Source: Marasmius tenuissimus (lineage: Eukaryota > Basidiomycota > Agaricomycetes > Agaricales > Marasmiaceae). From it: 64,000 nucleotides of DNA. The position numbers and the translations under genes are program-made. This document shows positions 24,175 to 36,611 of the stretch, one piece after another (the first letter of the stretch is position 1; each line of letters starts with the position of its first letter). The stretch lies in NCBI GenBank assembly GCA_029532415.1, contig JAQOTA010000069.1, forward strand, positions 310,001-374,000, read 5' to 3'. The notes beneath the pieces are model-generated. The model saw only the letters and a program-made list of their open reading frames with translations. It had not been told where the DNA came from and searched no databases.

Positions 24175-24182
24175 TTCTAGAA
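24175..24182. promoter_or_regulatory. Heat-shock element core upstream of HSP60
   Basis: The sequence TTCTAGAA is the inverted nTTCnnGAAn core bound by Hsf1. It lies 86 bp before the HSP60 start codon. Its position in front of a heat-shock gene supports function; a single core is a weak signal on its own. Confidence 0.55.
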
Positions 24183-24267
24183 AAACCTCGGCGTACACTT
24201 TTTTTCTCCCACCTTCGGTTTCTCCTCCGCATTCTTCCTTTCCTCTCTTCCAATTTCTTCAAAAGTC

Positions 24268-26247
24268 ATGCACCGCCTGTCGACCACTTCTTCTAGGTCT
24301 CTCCGTCGTGCAGCATCCAAAGCTGCTCAGCCAGCTCTCACTCGAGGTGCTCACAAGGAGATCAAGTTTTCGAACGAGGGCAGAGCAAGCATCCTAAAGG
24401 GTGTTGACGTTCTGGCAAATGCTGTCAGCGTCACCTTGGGACCCAAGGGTGAGTCTTCTAGAGTACTGGCTACCTAACTCGAGGCTAACGGTTTGCTGTA
24501 GGACGCAATGTGATCATTGAGCAGTCGTTCGGTGGTCCCAAAATCACGAAAGGTGAGCAAGCTTCATACCAGCAACGCGTCAAACACGGGAGGCTAATAC
24601 GTCCTTGCAGACGGTGTTACTGTCGCGAAATCTATAACGCTGAAGGACAAGTTTGAGAACCTGGGTGCTCGGTAAGCCGCGTTTCTTGCTTACTAGTCGT
24701 TCCGAGCTCAATTTGCATCCAGTCTCGTTCAAGACGTTGCTCAAAAAACTAATGAGATTGCGGGTGACGGTACTACTACTGCAACTGTCCTTGCCCGCGC
24801 AATCTACTCGGAAGGTGTCAAGAACGTCGCTGCTGGTTGCAACCCAATGGACCTCCGTCGTGGTGCTCAGGCTGCCGTTGACCGTGTTGTCGAGTTCCTT
24901 GCGACCCAGACCAAGACTATCACCACTACCGCGGAGATTGCTCAGGTCGCAACCATCTCTGCTAACGGAGACACTCACGTCGGAAACCTCATTGCTCAGG
25001 CAATGGAGAAGGTTGGCAAGGAGGGTGTCATCACCGTGAAGGAGGGCAAGACCATTGACGACGAGATTGAAGTTACTGAGGGCATGCGCTTCGACCGTGG
25101 CTTCATCTCCCCCTACTTCATCACCGACGTCAAGGGCCAGAAGGTCGAATTCGAGAAGCCTCTCATTCTCCTCAGCGAGAAGAAGATCTCTGCCCTCCAG
25201 GACATCCTTCCCTCCCTCGAGGCCGCCGTCCAAGCACGCCGCCCTCTAGTCATCATCGCCGAGGACATTGACGGTGAAGCTCTCGCCGCCTGCATTCTCA
25301 ACAAGCTCCGTGGCCAAGTCCAGGTCGCAGCTGTCAAGGCTCCTGGCTTCGGTGACAACAGGAAGAGCATTCTCGGTGATCTCGCCATCCTCAGCGGTGG
25401 TACCGTCTTCACCGACGAGCTCGACATTAAGCTCGAGCGTGCTACCCCCGACTTGCTTGGTTCCACCGGCAGCATTACCATCACCAAGGAGGACACCATT
25501 CTCCTGAACGGTGAAGGATCTAAGGATGCTATTCAGTCTCGTTGCGAACAAATCCGATCCCTCATTGCCGACCCTACCACTTCCGACTACGACCGCACTC
25601 GTCTCCAGGAGCGCTTAGCTAAGCTTTCTGGAGGTGTTGCTGTCATCAAGGTCGGTGGTGCCAGTGAAGTCGAGGTCGGTGAGAAGAAGGACCGCTACGA
25701 CGACGCCCTCAACGCCACCCGTGCTGCCGTCGAGGAAGGTATTCTTCCCGGTGGTGGTGTCGCTCTCCTCAAGGCTAGCTTGATGCTCAGCACCACCTCT
25801 CCTGCCCCCAACACCTCCACCCCCGCCGTCAGCCCCGACGTCAAGCCCATCCCCACCGCCAACTTCGACCAAGACCTTGGTGTCTCCATCATCCGTCGGG
25901 CACTCACCGGACCTTCCCGTGCTATCCTCAACAACGCCGGTGAAGAGTCGTCTGTCATCGTTGGAACCCTCTTGGACCAAGCCAAGTACGGTAGCGCTGA
26001 CAAGTTCTCTTGGGGTTACGACGCCAGCAAGGGCGAATACGTTGACATGATCAAGGCTGGTATCGTTGACCCCTTGAAGGTCGTCCGAACTGCTCTCGTC
26101 GATGCCAGCGGTGTTGCCAGCTTGTTGACTACCAGCGAAGCCTGCATCGTCGATGCTCCTGAAGAGAAGCCTGCTGGCGGTATGCCTATGGGTGGAATGG
26201 GAGGCATGGGAGGTATGGGCGGAATGGGTGGAATGGGCGGCTTCTAA
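24268..26247 (+). CDS. HSP60: Mitochondrial chaperonin HSP60 (group I chaperonin)
   Basis: This is the chaperonin of the mitochondrial matrix, which folds imported proteins with the Hsp10 co-chaperonin in an ATP-driven ring. It has four exons: 24268-24448, 24502-24552, 24611-24671 and 24723-26247 (605 aa, open). The N-terminal 25-30 residues are rich in Ser, Arg and Ala without acidic residues, as expected for a matrix-targeting presequence. Clear family motifs are [40 protein letters not shown] and the chaperonin signature [12 protein letters not shown]. The protein ends in a GGM repeat tail typical of group I chaperonins. Small introns cluster in the first 450 bp. A heat-shock element lies just upstream. 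Confidence 0.98.
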
Positions 26248-26685
26248 GTGTCGGGTTGAGGGTTTGGTCCGGCTGATTCGCTCGGTCAGGTCGATTTTAC
26301 TTTCGGGACTTGCTCTTCAGTAGTGCGCATTGCTTTTATCTCGCTCTTATAGTATATTACCAGCATCATTGTATCTTAGCCATTCCTAGTTACGAATAAC
26401 ACCACTCATACAGCTAGATTTCGAGTACGCGTTGGATAAAGGTTTTTACATGATAATGCATGAGATGTTGTTACGACTGTGGCGAAACTACCCGATCACG
26501 TTCACCTCTTTCACCGGCACTTGAAAGCCCAATGAATTGTGCGAGAACTGCAGGAAGTAAATATAAATACATATGTGAAGTAGGGGGTATGTATGAATAG
26601 TGATTTAAACAATACATCGAGAGTACAGATGATAGCAATGCGTAGCGATAGGCAGACGGTGAATGCGGACGCAGATAGGCGACGT
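26248..26685. other. Convergent 3' region of HSP60 and the first array kinase
   Basis: Two genes converge here. I see only AT-rich 3' flanks and no gene. Confidence 0.5.
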
Positions 26686-28068
26686 TCAGCAAGCCGAAAC
26701 GATTCGCGGAAGGGAAAGATGGCCACCCTCCAAGCGGGCAGTTGATTTGCTTTCGTTGCTGATTTGAGGTGGGGGTAGCGGGGAAGATATCTCTCTGAGG
26801 CGTTGCAACGCCTCTTCAATCGTCGGCCTGTCCTTCGGTTCATATTGCGCCAGCCATTGGCTAAAGTCGACGAGTTCTTCATAATAGTCCACTTCCTCAA
26901 CATCTGATTGAAGCAGAATGGCGATAAGATTGCCGATTGCCCAGACGTCTGCTTTGCGAGGGTTATACGAGGCAGGGTTCGGGTCATCCTCGTCCGTAGT
27001 CTCCCATTCGAACCATGCATAGACTTCAGGCGGGGCGTAGTCGCGAGTTCCCGTAGCACCTGTTATGACAGGATTCTTGAAATTCCCGTGCATGACCCAA
27101 CCGAGGTCGAGGAGGGTCAAACGGGAGGTCGTGTGGTCGAAAGCAAGATTGTGTGGTTTGATGTCGAGATGGAAAAAGCCGTGTGAGTGAAGGAAAGTAA
27201 TAGCTTCACAAAGTTGGATGGCAATATGGTATATTGCCCTTCCACAAAGCCGCTCGCGAGCCCATGAAGAATACGCCGTATACAGGAACAGACTGGGTCC
27301 GTAATCACGCATGGTGATGAGATATTGGTTGGTGGGAAGTAAGTGGGGTTCAAGGAGAAGGGTAGCGATATGATGTTTGTCGGGGTGAAAGGGTTCAAGA
27401 GCTTTGAAGTTGTTTAACTCCCATTCCCGTACCAGTTTACACCATACGCGTTGTGACACTTCGCCCATCCGGCCAGAACAACTGGGGGTCTGTATCGACG
27501 GTTAGGATTGACAAAACCTTGGAACAGCTCGGAGACTCACCGCGTGCCCAATAGTGAACAAATCGACTCCGTATTGATTCAAGAAAACGACAACTTCTCG
27601 GGAACGAAATCGAGCGTCACCATTCTCTGAAAGCTGGTCGATGGGCAGAGGTTCCTCAACGACCAAGTTAAGACACGAGCCGTCAAGTGAATTTGCGAAC
27701 TCGAAGAGACGCCCTGTATCTCCCCTTTCGGTGCTCAAAGGGACCATATCCTCCAATTCCTGCGGCTCTGGGACATGATTGATATCGTGGACGGGGTGGG
27801 TACGGCTTGGCGTGAAATAACGGTAGTTCCTGGGTTTGTACTTCTCCATGAGGGTCCTCAGCCCAGAGGGCAAGTCAAGCTCGTCGGAGGACTGTATTCT
27901 GGCCACCAAGTCTTTAAAGAGACAACATTCCGTAACCTGGACACGAACGAGTTTTACACCGAGCAACAGCACCACGACTAGCAGAAACATCAGACCAAAG
28001 AACGACTGAGAAATACGAGTGCTCTACTCACTAGTTTGAGGATAGTCTTCCGGGTCGGAGGAACCCAT
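26686..28068 (-). CDS. Ubiquitin-like header + protein kinase-like protein (array copy A)
   Basis: There are three exons: 28068-28032 (37 nt), 27977-27541 (437 nt) and 27489-26686. They give 425 aa. The first two exons encode a header of about 158 aa. It starts with a beta strand (IVVLLLGVKLVRVQVTE), then a helix (FKDLVARIQSSDE), KYKPRNYRYF, and ends in LNLVVEEPLPIDQL. This order resembles the ubiquitin-like header of Crinkler-type proteins (inference). The third exon is a kinase-like domain. WCKLV supplies a candidate ATP-anchoring Lys, HLDIKPHNLAFD is the catalytic loop, DLGW stands for DFG, then APPEV and DVWAIGN. The catalytic Asp, Lys, Asn and metal-binding Asp are present, so it may be active. 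A glycine-rich loop is not obvious. Copies B, C, D and a broken E follow on the same strand. Confidence 0.72.
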
Positions 28069-28602
28069 GATGAAGCAGAAGGAGAGCGTAAGAGCGGGAC
28101 TTGAGAAGAGTTGATTTCGTACAGCCACAATCATAATCAAGAATTGGGACAGGCCTTACGTAACAACAACCGACATGCATCCACAGGACCACAATCGAAA
28201 CAGTGTGGCCATGACCTGCAATGTGGGCAACTGTGCCTATGGACCACAAGATCACAGTAATCCATTGTTCTCACTCCTTTATCTTCTTGTTCTGGTCTAG
28301 GAACAATAGCGATACCCTTTCTAGACACTTGACGATTCTCAACACCGACTTTATTTTTCGACCCCAAATCCCAGGCGGTTGTAGGTCCGCTATTGTCCTA
28401 TTCTCTTTCTGAGCAGCGACCTTGTTTTCGCACTCTTTGAGGACGACCTTCTCTCCCTCTCCGTCTATGTGAGTCATAATTACTTTTATTCTTCTAGAAC
28501 CGAGCCTGCCATCTTCGATATTCATACGCCTAATGGGTACATTGGATATAAAATGACTTTATATGCCCTCCTTGATCCTTACCAACCTACCCAACTTTTA
28601 CC
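28069..28602. other. Divergent promoter between array copy A and the 653-aa gene
   Basis: About 530 bp separate the start codons of two divergent genes. No gene fits; short frames on both strands lack partners. Confidence 0.45.
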
Positions 28603-30849
28603 ATGGCAAGACAGACTCCCACTAAAGACCGTATGTTTTCGTCGTTTTCAGTGGCGGGTTCCCGGATGCTCAAGCTCCACATTCCCCCCATATAGCATCT
28701 TCGGCCGTTCACCATGCGCGCATTATATTTGCAGCCTTTGGCGAGACCTACGAAACGCTGAATGTGTCTAGCGGTCTAACATTTAGTGAGATTTTGGCCC
28801 ACGCTAGTACCGGATTGGAGGTACCCAATGCATTCCTACCCTCTCAAGAAGTCAAGGATTTCGTCGTATTTGCTGCCTCCCAGCGTTCAGATCAGTCACA
28901 TCTCGCACGACTCGCCAAAGACGGCGACTTGGCCACTTATAAGGACTTGGTTCCCCCTCACTCTTTCGTCCTGCGGAATATCACTGGCTCGTCGAAGGTG
29001 CACGATGCCTTGCGCAAAAAAGCTCCACACGTGGATCTACGCCAAAACTTTTCAATCCTAATTCGGAGTAAAGGTAAGATGCAGTTGTAGTCTCACACCG
29101 ACAGCATCTCGTGAACGCTCACCCCACCGAAGTCTCCGTCACCGCAGAAATAATATCGGAACTCTATCCGAATATAGACTCGACACTACGACTTATCAGA
29201 AGGTCCGAGAAGAATTGGAGTCTGAAAGACCTCGAACCAAACCTCGACCCGACAACACTTACTGGCAAGACCGTGTCCAAATCGAGGGTACAGCGCCAAT
29301 CAGCGGTAAAGACCAGCGACGTGGGGGAGGAGAATTTGAATGTCATCGAGCGCGAGTTATTCTCTGGCGACAAGAAGCATACCATCAATGTAAGACGGTT
29401 GTTACCTTCGATCACATTGCCTGGTACTCATGCACACTCAAAAAACATGCAGGTCAATGTCGCAGCTGATGCCACTGTCAAGCATGGTGATCGTGACGAA
29501 GAGTGGATCCATCCGCGCCACCTTCTCGTTCAGCCCTTGTATCTGCAAAGAGTTATCAAGGCCGCGAACTATTTCAAGGTCGTAAACGACTCGAAACCGG
29601 ACAACCATTCCATGTCTTACCTCAGAAACTTGACCACTCGATTGGACAGGCTATATGAGCGTGCTAGCCACTATGTATTGAATCCCGGAACAATATCGTC
29701 CTCCTCGTTGACCGTTCTGGTCGTCCCGATCTTCGACGACGTCTTTGTTGATCATATGGGAGAACAGGAGGGCGCTTACGATCTTGAACTGGAGCGAGCG
29801 ACCCTCGCAAACCCCGAAGGTTCTCCAAAGGACACAAAGGGCTCTGACGAAGACGATGATTCAGAGCCAGGAGATTCTGAGGCGGATGATGAGGGCGGTG
29901 GAATACAGGAGGAGCTCGTATCAGGCGAGGAATACAAGACACTCGGGTAAGTGAAGTGGCAAATCAGGACTCTTCCTTACTGACTGAATCCATAAATCGC
30001 CAGGGATCAGATGTATTTCACGTTCTGGTTTTCAGATCCGACAGCCATCGACCGACTTTGGCGTCTGAACGGCAAGCCTCTCTACAACAGTCCTCGGCCC
30101 GATCGCATTGTGCTCCTCTATGGTTTCCCCTTCATTCTATTAGAAGTCATATCTGACAAGAGCAAGACTGATGAGATACGTGGAATCGCGCAAGGATGCA
30201 GTGTAAATCGCGCTTTGAACATCGAGGGTATCACTGCGAAAGGTACCAACGACGTGGTGACCATAGTTGTCTACGTGGACGCTGCGATGGTGGTCACGTT
30301 CCATTTTCTTACTTCGAAGCACGTCGCGAGGAACGTTATACCTCCCCATCGGATTCCGGTAAGTGCAATTCCACCTATCGACTTGAACGACAGTGAGTAT
30401 TTATGAAAGGTTCTTTGCAGATCCAGCATAAAAAAGTAAGCTTCAACCTCGCTCGTGAGGTCGCGAGAGACCAGAACGGAAAGGTTACGAAGGTGATTAG
30501 AAGATGCGAGGCAGTGGATATGGTAAAGTTCCTATACGATATCAAAGGATTCCTTCATAGTCACTACCCACCGGAATCTCGAGACAGGATTTCGGGGATT
30601 GTCCAAGAGGCTCAGGATTTCTCACTCCTTGTGCGCATGGCTACCGATACAAAATCGCTCTCCAAAGCATCCAAGCTTTTCACCCAAGCGCACGGACCAA
30701 AGTCGAAGGGTCGGCAGGCCTCGGGCTCGACGCCAGCCTCGGGATCACGCGAGTCAGGGCTCGCCGGAATTTCGGAGGCAGGGGAGGAGAGGCATGTCAG
30801 GAAGGGAAGTAGAAAAGGTCAAGGTTCACGCAAAGTTACGGGCAAGTGA
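28603..30849 (+). CDS. Uncharacterised 653-aa protein inside the kinase array
   Basis: Exons are 28603-28630, 28675-29073, 29133-29390, 29454-29946, 30004-30358 and 30421-30849 (1962 nt). The 63-nt intron at 29391-29453 is in frame and might be retained. The short first exon MARQTPTKD joins to a frame with HHARIIFAAFGETYETL. Later parts include SVTAEIISELYPNIDSTLRL, WIHPRHLLVQPLYLQRVI, an acidic stretch (SDEDDDSEPGDSEADDEGG, about residues 360-380), and DQMYFTFWFSDPTAIDRLW. The tail is basic and Ser/Gly-rich (KGSRKGQGSRK). I see no signal peptide, membrane segment or known catalytic motif and do not recognise the family. It is transcribed opposite to the kinases around it and starts about 530 bp from copy A. 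Confidence 0.7.
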
Positions 30850-31170
30850 TTACGAAGACAAGATTCGTGGTATTTGGATATACATTTGTTGTACGATTAG
30901 ATGATGCGTAGTATGAATGAAAATGCGGGAAGTGTTAGTTATAGAACATTCTACGAGGTCTCTTAGAGTGCCCTCATCGGGCCCGCCCACTAGACAAACT
31001 GTCTCGGATTGTCGTTTCTTGCGGTTTGACAATTGTCACTTTGTCGTACGGCGTATCTTGGGGTTTAGACCGAATGTTGGCTCATTCTTCTAAGCTCGTC
31101 ACACTGCAGCCTTTCTCTAGAACTCGAGCGAACCTGACAGAGAGTCGCAAGTTCAAGGTCTTTCATGGCC

Positions 31171-32479
31171 TCAAGATGGCGCGGCGATCTCCTCTAGACG
31201 TTTCAACGCCTCTTCTATGGTCGGGCGATCCTTCGGTGCATGCTGCATTAACCATTGGCTAAATTCGACAAGCTCTGCGCCATCATCCACTTGCTCAACA
31301 TCTGAGTAGAGAAGGATGGAAATAACGTTTCCAATCGCCCAGACATCTGCTTTGCGAGGGTCGAATGAGGGAGGCGAAGGAGTCGGGTCATCCTCATCCA
31401 TATCTTCCCATTCGAACCATGCGAAAACTTCGGGTGGTGCGAAGTCGCGAGTTCCTGTAGCAAAGTATACGCCAGGCTTCTTGAAGGCGGAATGGATGGT
31501 CCAACCAAGGTCGAGAACGGTCAAACGGGAGGTTATGTGGTCAAAAGCAAGATTATCAGGTTTGATGTCCAGGTGAAAAAAGCAATGTGAATGGAGGAAA
31601 GCAATAGCTTCACAAAGCTGGAGGGCGATGGCGTATATTGCCCTTCCACAAAGCCGTTCGCGAGCCCATGAGGAATACGCCGTATACAGGAACAGACTGG
31701 GTCCGTAGTCACGCATGGTGATGAGATGTTGGCTGGTTGGAAGTAGGTGGGGTTCGATGAGAAGGGTGGCAATGTGACGTGCGCCAGGGTCGAGGGGTTC
31801 AAGAGCTTTGAAGTTGTTTAATTCCCGTTCATGTACCAGTTTACACCACACGGGACGTGCGCGTGATGTTTCGCCCATCCTACCAGAGCAAGCAGGAGCC
31901 TGTGTCTATGTTAGCAATGAACAGAAACGTCGAGAGTGTTGAAAGGCCTACTGGGTGCCCGATAGGAAACAAATCAATCTCGTGTTGGTTCAAGAAAATG
32001 ATGACTTCTCGGGAACGAAACTGGGCGTCACCGTCCTTGAATATTTGATCGATAGGTGGAGGCTCCTCAACAACCAAGGTGAGGAATGAGCCGTCAAGCG
32101 GGTCTGCAGGGTGGCGGCACCGCGCTGTAGTAGCTTGTCTTGGGCACAAAGAGTCCATATCCCCCAATTCCTGCTGCTCGGGAACGCTGTTGATATCGCG
32201 GATACGATAGGGATGTTTTGGCACGAGATAACGGTAGTTTCTAGGTCTGTATCTCTTCATGAGGATCCTCACCTCGGAGGGCAAGTCGAATTCGTCGGAG
32301 GATTGGATTCTGGCTAACACATCCGTCAAGTGGCATGTTTCTGTGATTTGGACGCGCAAAAGTTTTACACCGAACAACTGCACGACGACTCCCAAAAGAA
32401 TGCCATCAGAAAACGACTGAGAAACACAGAAAGTCGACCCACGAGTTCGAAAATTCTCCGTGGTGAGGAAACCACCCAT
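31171..32479 (-). CDS. Ubiquitin-like header + protein kinase-like protein (array copy B)
   Basis: There are three exons: 32479-32443 (37 nt), 32388-31952 (437 nt) and 31899-31171. They give 400 aa, with the same exon plan as copy A. The header reads LVVQLFGVKLLRVQITE, HLTDVLARIQSSDEFDLP, RPRNYRYLVP and LTLVVEEPPPIDQIF. The kinase-like domain keeps WCKLVHERELNNFKAL, HLDIKPDNLAFDH, DLGW, APPEV and DVWAIGN. The first exon (MGGFLTTENFRT) differs completely from the other copies, so the N-terminus evolves fast. The catalytic residues are present. The role is unknown; a signalling, conflict or effector role is inferred from the architecture. Confidence 0.72.
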
Positions 32480-33100
32480 GGAGAGCCAAGCGTCGGTTGA
32501 CAAGATAGAAAGTTTCAAATTCAAACAAAGATCGTGTGCCTCGGCCTCAGTCAGGGCAGTCCTGGAATTTGTCTTACCGGGGTACCCCCTAACAAAATGA
32601 CAATCCTTCAACCAGTCGCATTCCAAAGACGAGAAGGCGGAGTCTTATTGTGAGGATGGTGTATGAAGGTGCATGATAGCACGTATTGAGATATTGGGTC
32701 ATGGTCGGAGTTGAAATAGAGTATGTAGAATAGTACAGCCACGGCATCCTGCCCTGACCAGACAACTATGTAAGTCGTTTCCGCTCTTGCAACCTCAACT
32801 TTCTCGAACCAAACCAATCAGTGATCCCGCATAACCAGTTCTCGTCGGACGGAAAATCTCCAGCTATCACAATGACGTTCCGGCGGCAAATGGGTGGCGA
32901 TGGCACAACGGTCGAATTGTTACTTATCGCTCAATCAGAGCCCGCCACTATCACCTAGTTCCTTAAGGTACCTGAGAGTTATACGGACCATTAGTCCCCG
33001 CAGCCGTGAGATTCTGCCTAGGGAAGACTACGGACCATCGTCTCGATCTACCCAGCTCGTCACAGCCGATCTATGGAAGCGAGCCCGTCAGAAAGCAGAT

Positions 33101-34388
33101 TCAAGCCAGCGGGGCGATCTCCCCCAGACGTTTCAACGCCTCTTCTGCGGTCGGTCGATCCTTCGGTTCATACTGCGCTAACCATTGGCTAAAGTCAACG
33201 AGCTCTTCATGGTGGTCCACTTGCCCAGCGTCGGATTGAAGCAGGATAATGATTAGATTCCCAATTGCCCATACATCCGCTTTACGAGGGTCGAATGAGG
33301 GAGGCGAAGGGGTCGGATCATCGTCAGCCATATCTTCCCATTCATGCCATGCACGAACTTCATGTGGTGCGTAGCGGTAGGTACCCACGGCAAGGTATAT
33401 GCCAGGCTTTTTGAAAGCGGCGTGCATGGTCCAACCGAGGTCTAGGATTGTCAAACGGGAAGTTAGGTGGTCGAAAGCGAGATTCTCGGGTTTGATGTCG
33501 AGGTGGAAAAAACAGTGTGAATGGAGGAAAGCAATAGCTTCACAAAGCTGAACAGCTAGGCTGTGTATCGCCTTTCCACAAAGTCGCTCGCGAGCCCACG
33601 AAGAATATGCCGTGGTTAAGAAGAGATCGTCTCCATAATCGCGCATAGTGATGAGATATTGGTTTGTTGGAAGCAAGTATGGTTCGATGAGAGGGGTGGC
33701 AATGTGGTATGCGGCGCAATTCAAGCGTTGGAGAGCTTTGAAGTTGTTCAGCTCCCGTTCGTGTACCAGTTTGCACCACACGCCCTCTGACGTTTCACCC
33801 ATCTGGCCAGAACAAATAGGGGTCTTTTCATGTTCATATCGACCATAGTCTTGAGACGACAAGACTCACCTCATGCCCAATAGGAAACACATCAACTCCA
33901 TGTCGATTCAAGAACAGGACAACTTCTCGAGAACGAAATCGGGCGTCACCGTCTTCGGACAACTGGTCGATGGGTAGTGGCTCCTCAACGACCAGGTTGA
34001 GAGACGAGCCGTCGAGAGGGTTTTCTGATCTACGAAGACGTATCGTGTTCCCCAGTTCCGCGTTCAAAGAGACCATATCCTTCAATTCTTGTGGCTCTGG
34101 AACGGGAATGATGTCGTGTATGCGGTACATTTGGCGGGGCGTAAAATAGCGGTAGTTTCTGGGTTTGTACTTCCCCATAAGAGTCCTCAGTTCAGGAGGT
34201 AAGTCGAACTCGTCGGATGATTGAATTCTGGCTAATAGATCCTGGAAGAGACAACATTCTGTGATCTCGACACGAACAAGCTTTACACCGAACAACAGCA
34301 CCACGACTAGCAGAAGGATCAAACCAGAGAATGACTGGGAAACACGAAAATTTGACTCACCAGTCTGACGGTGATTGAGAGTGCCCAT
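33101..34388 (-). CDS. Ubiquitin-like header + protein kinase-like protein (array copy C)
   Basis: There are three exons: 34388-34361 (28 nt), 34306-33870 (437 nt) and 33823-33101. They give 395 aa. Exon 1 is 9 nt shorter than in the other copies, keeping phase. Header motifs are VVLLFGVKLVRVEITE, LLARIQSSDEFDLP, KYKPRNYRYFTPRQ and LNLVVEEPLPIDQLSEDGD. Kinase-like motifs are WCKLVHERELNNFKAL, HLDIKPENLAFDH, DLGWTMH, APHEV (for APE) and DVWAIGN. It is an intact sister of copies A, B and D. Its spacer still carries the uninterrupted target sequence that the 630-bp element split elsewhere. Confidence 0.72.
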
Positions 34389-35016
34389 AAAGGGGAGAGC
34401 TGAGCGTCAGTTGACAATAGAAAGTTTCAAACGAAAAGATATCGCGCACCTCAGGGCAGCCATGCCGGGTGAACTGGAATTTGTCCTACCCCCTAATCAA
34501 TCCTTCCTTCCGAGGACGCTCAATATCAAAACAGTCTCATCTCAAAAGACGAGAAGGAGAAGTGTTATTCGAAGGAATGATAGCAAGTAGTGAGATATTT
34601 TCATGGTCGGAGTTGAAACGTTGAAACAGAGCAGCGTAGTACAGCCACCATCCTGGGCCTGAAGGCCTGACCTGCCTGACCTGGACCAGTCGGACTCATG
34701 CACCCTGAATAATACGAGCTCAAGTTGCTCGAATCAGACCAATCAGTGATTTCGAATATACGACAGGACTTTTAAGTTTGTTTCTTCCCCTCGTACAGAA
34801 ATCCTCCAATCTTCATGATTATGTCCCAATAGCAGATGGATCATCGATGGCGATGGCACAACGGTCAAATTATCACCTATTGCTCAATCAGAGCCCACAG
34901 CCATCCCTCGTCGCTCAACACATCCAATAGTTAAGTCGACCACTGTCTCGATCTGCTAAGCTCGTCACAGCCCACCTCTGGAACATCACGAGTGAGCCTG
35001 ACAAAAAGCAGCGGGT

Positions 35017-36365
35017 TCAAGATCTTCCATGGCCCCAAGGTGGCGTTGCGATCTCCTGCAGCCGCTTCAACGCCTCTTCTATGGTCGGACGGTCCTTTGG
35101 TTCATGCTGCAACAACCATCGGCTAAATTCGACGAGCTCCGCGCCATAATCCACTTGCTCAACATCTGAGTAAAGAAGGATAGAGATAACGTTCCCGATT
35201 GCCCAGACGTCTGCTTTACGAGGGTCAAATGAGGGAGGTGAAGGAGTTGAATCATCTTCGTCTGTAGCTTCCCATTCGAACCATACAGCAACTTCAGGTG
35301 GCGCATATTCTCGAGTTCCCGTGGCACCCGTTATGACAGGATTTATGAAATCCCCGTGCATAACCCAACCGAGGTCGAGAACGGTCAAATGGGAAGTTGC
35401 GTGGTCGAAAGCAAGGTTGTGCGGTTTGATGTCGAGGTGGAAAAACCCATGCGAATGGAGGAAAGCGATCGCCTCGCAAAGTTGGATAGCAATGCTATGT
35501 ATTGCCATCCCACATAGTCGCTCGCGAGCCCATGAAGAATATGCCGTAGTGAAGAAGAGATTGTCTCCGTAATCACACATCGTGATAAGATATTGGTTTG
35601 TTGGAAACAAGTAGGGTTCGATGAGAAGGGTAGCGATGTGATGTGCGCCGGGGTTGAGGTGCTCGAGAGCTTCGAAGATGCTCAACTCCCGCTTCCGCAC
35701 CAATTTGCACCACACCTGATGTGATGTTTCGCCCATCGAGCCAGAACAAACAGGGGCCTGCGTTGACATCGAAAATAAGCATCCATACATGAATATTGAG
35801 ACTGCTGGTGAGGGGGGGACTTTCAGGGGACTTACTGCATGCCCGATGGTAAACAAATCAATTCCATGTTGGTTCAAGAAAATGACGACTTCTCGAGAAC
35901 GAAATCGAGCATCGCCGTCTTTGGGCAGCTGGTCGATGGGTAGAGGTTCCTCAACAACCAAGTTGAGGAACGAACCGTTGAGTAAGTTTGCTGATCTACG
36001 AAGGCACCTTGTGGTTCCCCGTTCGGCACATAAGGAAACCAGATCGTTCAATTCCTGTGGCTCCGGAACGCGGTCGATATCCTGAATGGGGTGAGTCTGG
36101 CGTGGCGTGAAATAACGGTAATTCCTGGGTTTGTACTTCTTCATGAGGACCCTCAGTTCGGAAGGCAAGTCAAACTCGTCAGATGATTGAATTCTGGCTA
36201 CCAGATCCTTGAATGCACAAACTCCTGTAATTTTGACGCGGACGAGCTTTACACCGAATAACAGAACCACAACTTGAAGAAGAAGAAAACGACTTAGCGA
36301 ATGACTGAAAAGACCGAAAAGGACTCACCAGCCTGATGACAATCCTCTGTATTGAGAGAGCCCAT
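35017..36365 (-). CDS. Ubiquitin-like header + protein kinase-like protein (array copy D)
   Basis: There are three exons: 36365-36329 (37 nt), 36272-35836 (437 nt) and 35757-35017. They give 404 aa. The second intron (78 nt, GTAAGT...CAACGCAG) is in frame without a stop, so a read-through product is possible. The sister genes show the splice positions. Header: VVLLFGVKLVRVKITG, DLVARIQSSDEFDLP, KYKPRNYRYFTPRQ, LNLVVEEPLPIDQLPKDGD. Kinase-like domain: WCKLVRKRELSIFEAL, HLDIKPHNLAFDH, DLGWVMH, APPEV, DVWAIGN. A 630-bp transposon lies about 250 bp upstream of its start. Confidence 0.72.
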
Positions 36366-36611
36366 GGAGGAGAATAGATGGTTTCAAACAAAGACTCTTG
36401 TGCGCCTCGGGGCAGTCATGCCGGGACGGTGAAATGGAATTTGTCCTATCCCCTAATAAACCCTTCCTTCCGAAACAAGAAATAGGCGGCTCAAGAGTCA
36501 AAATCCAACCGGTAGCATTCCAGAAGACGAGGAGGAAGAATCTTACTCGAAGGTTGCTCGAAGGATGATAAGTAGCAAGTAGTGAGATATTTCAATGGTC
36601 ATGGTCGGAGT

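Noticed and set aside
35017..36270. Copy D read as one uninterrupted 417-codon gene
   Set aside because: It would translate an intron that sister copies splice out at the same place and would lack the conserved short first exon.
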